Shown here: piece after piece, positions 6,363-8,826 of the stretch
How the letters are laid out: every line of letters starts with the position of its first letter
How positions within the stretch are numbered: the stretch's first letter is position 1
Assembly (NCBI GenBank): GCA_020718525.1
Contig: DYRX01000176.1
Span: 1-8,826 of the forward strand
Source: Victivallis vadensis
Lineage (GTDB): Bacteria > Verrucomicrobiota > Lentisphaeria > Victivallales > GWF2-50-93
Direction of reading: 5' to 3'
Length of the DNA: 8,826 bases
The notes under the pieces: generated by a model
Told to the model about the DNA's origin: nothing
Databases searched by the model: none
Seen by the model: the letters and a program-made list of their open reading frames with translations, nothing else
Translations under genes and position numbers: made by a program

Positions 6363-6748
6363 TTATTTTGGATACTTGCGCTCTCGTATGGCTCGTGGAT
6401 TCTCCGCACAATCTGTCAAAAAAAGCTTTGCAGAACATCAAAGACAGTGATTCATTGGCGGTTCTGCCAATATCCGCATGGGAAATCGCGTTGAAATGCA
6501 GAAATGGCGGCATTCAGATGAAGAAAAATATGGATCCGCTGAATTGGTACTCAGAGGCATTGACTGATTATGGCATGAAGGAAATCCAGTTGAACGCCCA
6601 ATTGCTGTGTTCATCCGTGCTTCTGCCTCCAATTCATCGCGACCCCTGCGACAGGATTATAATCGCCGCCGCGATCGAATACAGATGCGCCGTGGTCACC
6701 GCAGACAAAGTATTTTCCAAGTATCCCCAGCTAGAAGTAGTCTGGTAA
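6359..6748 (+). CDS. VapC-family PIN-domain toxin ribonuclease
   Basis: This 129-residue protein is a single PIN domain. The start at 6359 overlaps the antitoxin stop (ATGA), and MIILDTCALVWL matches the usual toxin N-terminus. An ATG six codons earlier would extend into the antitoxin and is disfavoured. The metal-binding acidic residues are all present: Asp5 (LDTCALVWL), Glu42 (ISAWEIALK), Asp95 and Asp98 (HRDPCDRIIIAAA) and Asp116 (VVTADKVF). VapC toxins cut tRNA, rRNA or other RNA to halt translation, but the target of this one cannot be told. The stop codon is in the same frame as the next gene, seven codons before its ATG. Confidence 0.92.
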   Translation: MIILDTCALVWLVDSPHNLSKKALQNIKDSDSLAVLPISAWEIALKCRNGGIQMKKNMDPLNWYSEALTDYGMKEIQLNAQLLCSSVLLPPIHRDPCDRIIIAAAIEYRCAVVTADKVFSKYPQLEVVW

Positions 6749-6766
6749 AAAAGAGGGAAAACACGC

Positions 6767-7174
6767 ATGGATAAGATTCTTATCGGAGGCAGGGCTCTAG
6801 TGGCGCTTGGCTCATCAAGAAATACGCTGGACATTGACTATCTTGTGGATGACAAATCGAGCAAGGAAATCTTCATTCACAGAGATGGCATTGACTACTG
6901 CAATGCAAATGGCAGTAAATTCTTCAAGGAGATTTACAGGATTGAAAAAGGAAATCAGATGGCGAGCCCCCAGTCACTGCTGGAGCTAAAGGCTTATGGA
7001 TGGGTTCAGCACAGCTTGAACGGCAACTGGAAGAAAGTCACCGACTATGAATACGACATAAAGTTCCTTGTCCAGAACTGCGGTGTCAGCAGAGAATTGA
7101 AGACATCCCGAAAATTTCTGTCACAGTCAGAATATGAGGAAGTGCAAAAGTTCATCAACGAAATTAAAATTTGA
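6767..7174 (+). CDS. AbiEii/MNT-like nucleotidyltransferase-fold protein
   Basis: This is a 135-residue protein of uncertain role. LIGGRALVALGSSRNTLDIDYLVDD carries the nucleotidyltransferase signature: Gly7-Gly8, the SR-x-T turn, and Asp22-x-Asp24. Later SPQSLLELKAYG (67-78) and KKVTDYEYDIKFLV (89-102) match the lysine helix and the K-x2-D-x3-D-I motif seen in AbiEii-like and minimal nucleotidyltransferases. It begins very close to the GG motif, so the N-terminal helix found in many relatives is short or missing. AGAGGG lies about 10 bases upstream. It follows vapC by 18 bases and precedes cmr4 by 14. It could be a third member of the toxin-antitoxin module, a separate passenger, or a regulator of one of its neighbours. 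No HEPN partner gene is seen. Confidence 0.65.
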   Translation: MDKILIGGRALVALGSSRNTLDIDYLVDDKSSKEIFIHRDGIDYCNANGSKFFKEIYRIEKGNQMASPQSLLELKAYGWVQHSLNGNWKKVTDYEYDIKFLVQNCGVSRELKTSRKFLSQSEYEEVQKFINEIKI

Positions 7175-7188
7175 AAGGAGACAACGCT

Positions 7189-8031
7189 ATGGAAACAAGA
7201 ATTCTCGCGATCTTTACCCGCACTCCGCTACATGTAGGAGCAGGCAACTCAGTCGGAGCAATTGACTCCCCAATCATGAGGGAAAGGCATACCAAAATTC
7301 CGATAATCCCGGGAAGTTCGCTCAAAGGGGTACTTTCAGATATGTGGAACTCTGATTGCGAAATGGACAAAAAAGGTAATATGATACGGAAAAAGGAATC
7401 GGATGTCGAGAGGCTTTTCGGCTCTCAGGATGACAAGAATGCGAAATCAGGTTCGCTTCTTATTGGAGAGGCAAGGATTCTTCTCTTTCCAGTAAGATCG
7501 GCAAAAGGCTCGTTCTCATGGATTACATCGCCTCTTGTTCTTGCAAGACTGAAAAGAGATTCGAGTCACGATATTTCAGTTCTTCAAGTTGACGGAATGA
7601 ACTGCCTTGCTGGTTCCGCTGTTGTTCTTGACGGCAAGGTAGTCCTAGAGGAATACTGCCTGAATTCCATTGGCAACATGGACACTGCACTCGAAGAGGC
7701 ACTGATAAAATATATTCCCGATGAAATGAAACCACTTGCAAACGGTAGGATTACTGTTGTCTCAGATGAATTGTTTTCTTATTTCTGTGAACAAGCCTGC
7801 GAAGTTGTAACCAGGATTCGCGTCAATGACACGACTGGCACTGTTGACAAAGGCGCCCTTTTCAATCAGGAGCAGGTTCCGAGTGAAACCCTCTTCTATT
7901 CGGTAATTGGCGAACAGAAACAGGGGGGTATCGAGAAATTGGAGGCGAAACTTAAAGAGTGCAAAAACACCATGCAGGTTGGCGGAGATGAAACCATCGG
8001 TCTCGGATTCTGCTCAGTCTCATTCAAATAA
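7189..8031 (+). CDS. cmr4: Type III-B CRISPR backbone nuclease Cmr4
   Basis: This 280-residue RAMP protein forms the repeated backbone of the Cmr complex and cuts target RNA at 6-nucleotide intervals. I chose ATG 7189, with AAAGGAG 8 bases upstream. A TTG at 7171 is in frame but would place the ribosome site inside the gene. RTPLHVGAGNSVGAIDSPIMRE (11-32) is the Cmr4 signature, and Asp26 is at the number of the catalytic aspartate described in Pyrococcus Cmr4. PGSSLKGVL (41-49) and the C-terminal GGDETIGLGF (265-274) are the RNA-binding glycine-rich elements. Nothing in the sequence suggests loss of activity. Confidence 0.95.
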   Translation: METRILAIFTRTPLHVGAGNSVGAIDSPIMRERHTKIPIIPGSSLKGVLSDMWNSDCEMDKKGNMIRKKESDVERLFGSQDDKNAKSGSLLIGEARILLFPVRSAKGSFSWITSPLVLARLKRDSSHDISVLQVDGMNCLAGSAVVLDGKVVLEEYCLNSIGNMDTALEEALIKYIPDEMKPLANGRITVVSDELFSYFCEQACEVVTRIRVNDTTGTVDKGALFNQEQVPSETLFYSVIGEQKQGGIEKLEAKLKECKNTMQVGGDETIGLGFCSVSFK

Positions 8032-8044
8032 TAAGAGGTTCACA

Positions 8045-8389
8045 ATGAAAAATCTTGAACAGATCAGAGCCTACAACGCAATCAATGCGCCTGGCAGATT
8101 CGCCGGAGCAAACGACGGCGAAGTCGTCAAAAAGATTCCAGCGTTGATACGAGAAAACGGTCTCCTCGGAGCGGCGGCATTCGCCCTCGATAAAAAAGCT
8201 GGCCATCAACAGGTTTTCGATGCAATAATTTCCCATCTTGCCGATCCAAAAATCGGCAAATTGCAGAAAGTCTTATCACTAGACGAATTTATCCGCCTTG
8301 TCTCAAATTCTGACTCTTCCGCTTTGAGAGCAATAACGTCAGAATCTCTCGCATATCTAAACTATCTGCGCCGTTTTGCAAGGGGGTGA
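8045..8389 (+). CDS. cmr5: Type III-B CRISPR small subunit Cmr5
   Basis: This is a 114-residue, mainly helical protein. The start at ATG 8045 has AAGAGG 6 bases upstream. A longer open frame reaches back into cmr4 but is not needed. NLEQIRAYNAI at the N-terminus and KKIPALIRENGLLGAAAFAL (position ~30-48) are characteristic of Cmr5, which lines the inner filament of the complex and supports target RNA binding. It is at the short end of the family. It sits between cmr4 (13-base gap) and cmr6 (immediately adjacent), as usual. Confidence 0.9.
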   Translation: MKNLEQIRAYNAINAPGRFAGANDGEVVKKIPALIRENGLLGAAAFALDKKAGHQQVFDAIISHLADPKIGKLQKVLSLDEFIRLVSNSDSSALRAITSESLAYLNYLRRFARG

Positions 8390-8392
8390 ATG

Positions 8393-8826
8393 ATGCCACA
8401 GAAAACTTTTACAAATGAGATCGGAATACTTCTTGGCACAGACTTGCAACGGCTCGATTCCGCATCTCTGCGCCTGAATAAGCTTACATTTGTTGGAGAT
8501 AACAGCAAAAAGCAACAGATTGACAAGGTCTGTTCTATTGCGCAGAGTAAAAATATTTTTAATCCGAATCCGATCAGCGGAGACAGGACATTCTCGATGA
8601 AACTCGGTGGCAGGCTCATGATTAACATGGCTGGAGGAATTCTTGAAAATTCCGGCTTATGCCTGCACCCATTTTTTAATCATCCGATGATTCCCGGGTC
8701 GGCGTTGAAAGGCATCGCCGGTCATGCCGCATGGCTCGAATGGAAAGAGCTCGACGAAAACAAGAAAACTGACGAAGCAAAAAAGCTTGCTGAAAATATC
8801 ATATCGGTCTTCGGCTTTCCGACTGG
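8393..8826 (+). CDS. cmr6: Type III-B CRISPR subunit Cmr6, 3' end outside window
   Basis: This RAMP protein closes the 3' end of the Cmr filament. 144 codons are visible and the frame is open at the right edge. Two ATG codons in a row (8390 and 8393) directly follow the cmr5 stop. I prefer the second, because AGGGGG at 8381-8386 is 6 bases from it but only 3 from the first. GRLMINMAGGILENSGLCLH (73-92) and MIPGSALKGIAGHAAWLEW (99-117) are the Cmr6 signature: the strand before a G-rich loop with Lys106. The N-terminal 60 residues are variable in the family. Translation is probably coupled to cmr5. Confidence 0.92.
   Translation, partial: MPQKTFTNEIGILLGTDLQRLDSASLRLNKLTFVGDNSKKQQIDKVCSIAQSKNIFNPNPISGDRTFSMKLGGRLMINMAGGILENSGLCLHPFFNHPMIPGSALKGIAGHAAWLEWKELDENKKTDEAKKLAENIISVFGFPT

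Noticed and set aside
7171..7188. In-frame TTG extending cmr4 by six codons
   Set aside because: The AAAGGAG ribosome site would be within the coding sequence. ATG 7189 has ideal spacing and gives Asp26 at the family position.
7907..8044. Longer start for cmr5 inside cmr4
   Set aside because: It would overlap cmr4 by over 100 bases, and the added residues do not resemble Cmr5. ATG 8045 has a ribosome site.
1..8826. CRISPR array or tRNA gene
   Set aside because: No regularly spaced 25-40 base repeats and no cloverleaf with a TTC-A arm were seen on either strand.

Overview
The window holds most of a type III-B (Cmr) CRISPR-Cas effector operon on the + strand of a bacterial genome with ordinary coding density and strong Shine-Dalgarno sites. 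The taxon cannot be fixed from the sequence. It looks like an accessory (defence island) region rather than core chromosome: CRISPR genes, a toxin-antitoxin pair, an AbiEii-like nucleotidyltransferase-fold gene, an AbiEi-like regulator and a gene fragment of clearly different base composition lie side by side.

Left edge (1-957). A minus-strand gene runs off the left end. It encodes an AbiEi-like protein whose winged-helix domain is just beginning at the edge, and a 22-bp near-perfect palindrome sits directly over its probable promoter. Next comes a GC-rich island (about 66% GC between 33% GC flanks) encoding roughly 84 residues of the little-finger region of a DinB-type DNA polymerase. This is a fragment with no start or end of its own gene. 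A plausible extended -10 promoter follows it and probably drives the CRISPR genes.

CRISPR part (958-8826). The order is: NE0113-family CARF protein (probable cyclic-oligoadenylate sensor or ring nuclease with a winged-helix-like C-terminus), cmr2/cas10, cmr3, [phd-like antitoxin, vapC-like PIN toxin, nucleotidyltransferase-fold gene], cmr4, cmr5, cmr6 (cut by the right edge). Cmr2 keeps the GGDD palm motif needed to make cyclic oligoadenylate. Cmr4 keeps the Asp26 expected to cut target RNA. The Cmr2-Cmr6 proteins would assemble on a crRNA, cut complementary RNA and synthesise the second messenger that the CARF protein binds. No cmr1, cas6, cas1, cas2 or CRISPR array is in the window.

The most unusual points are these. 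A complete toxin-antitoxin pair plus a third, nucleotidyltransferase-fold gene is nested inside the cmr operon, with its own candidate promoter and several inverted repeats in and after the tail of cmr3. Cmr2 has an apparently de-metallated zinc finger, in which both CxxC pairs are recognisable by context but all four cysteines are replaced. The dinB fragment marks a recombination scar at the border of the CRISPR locus.
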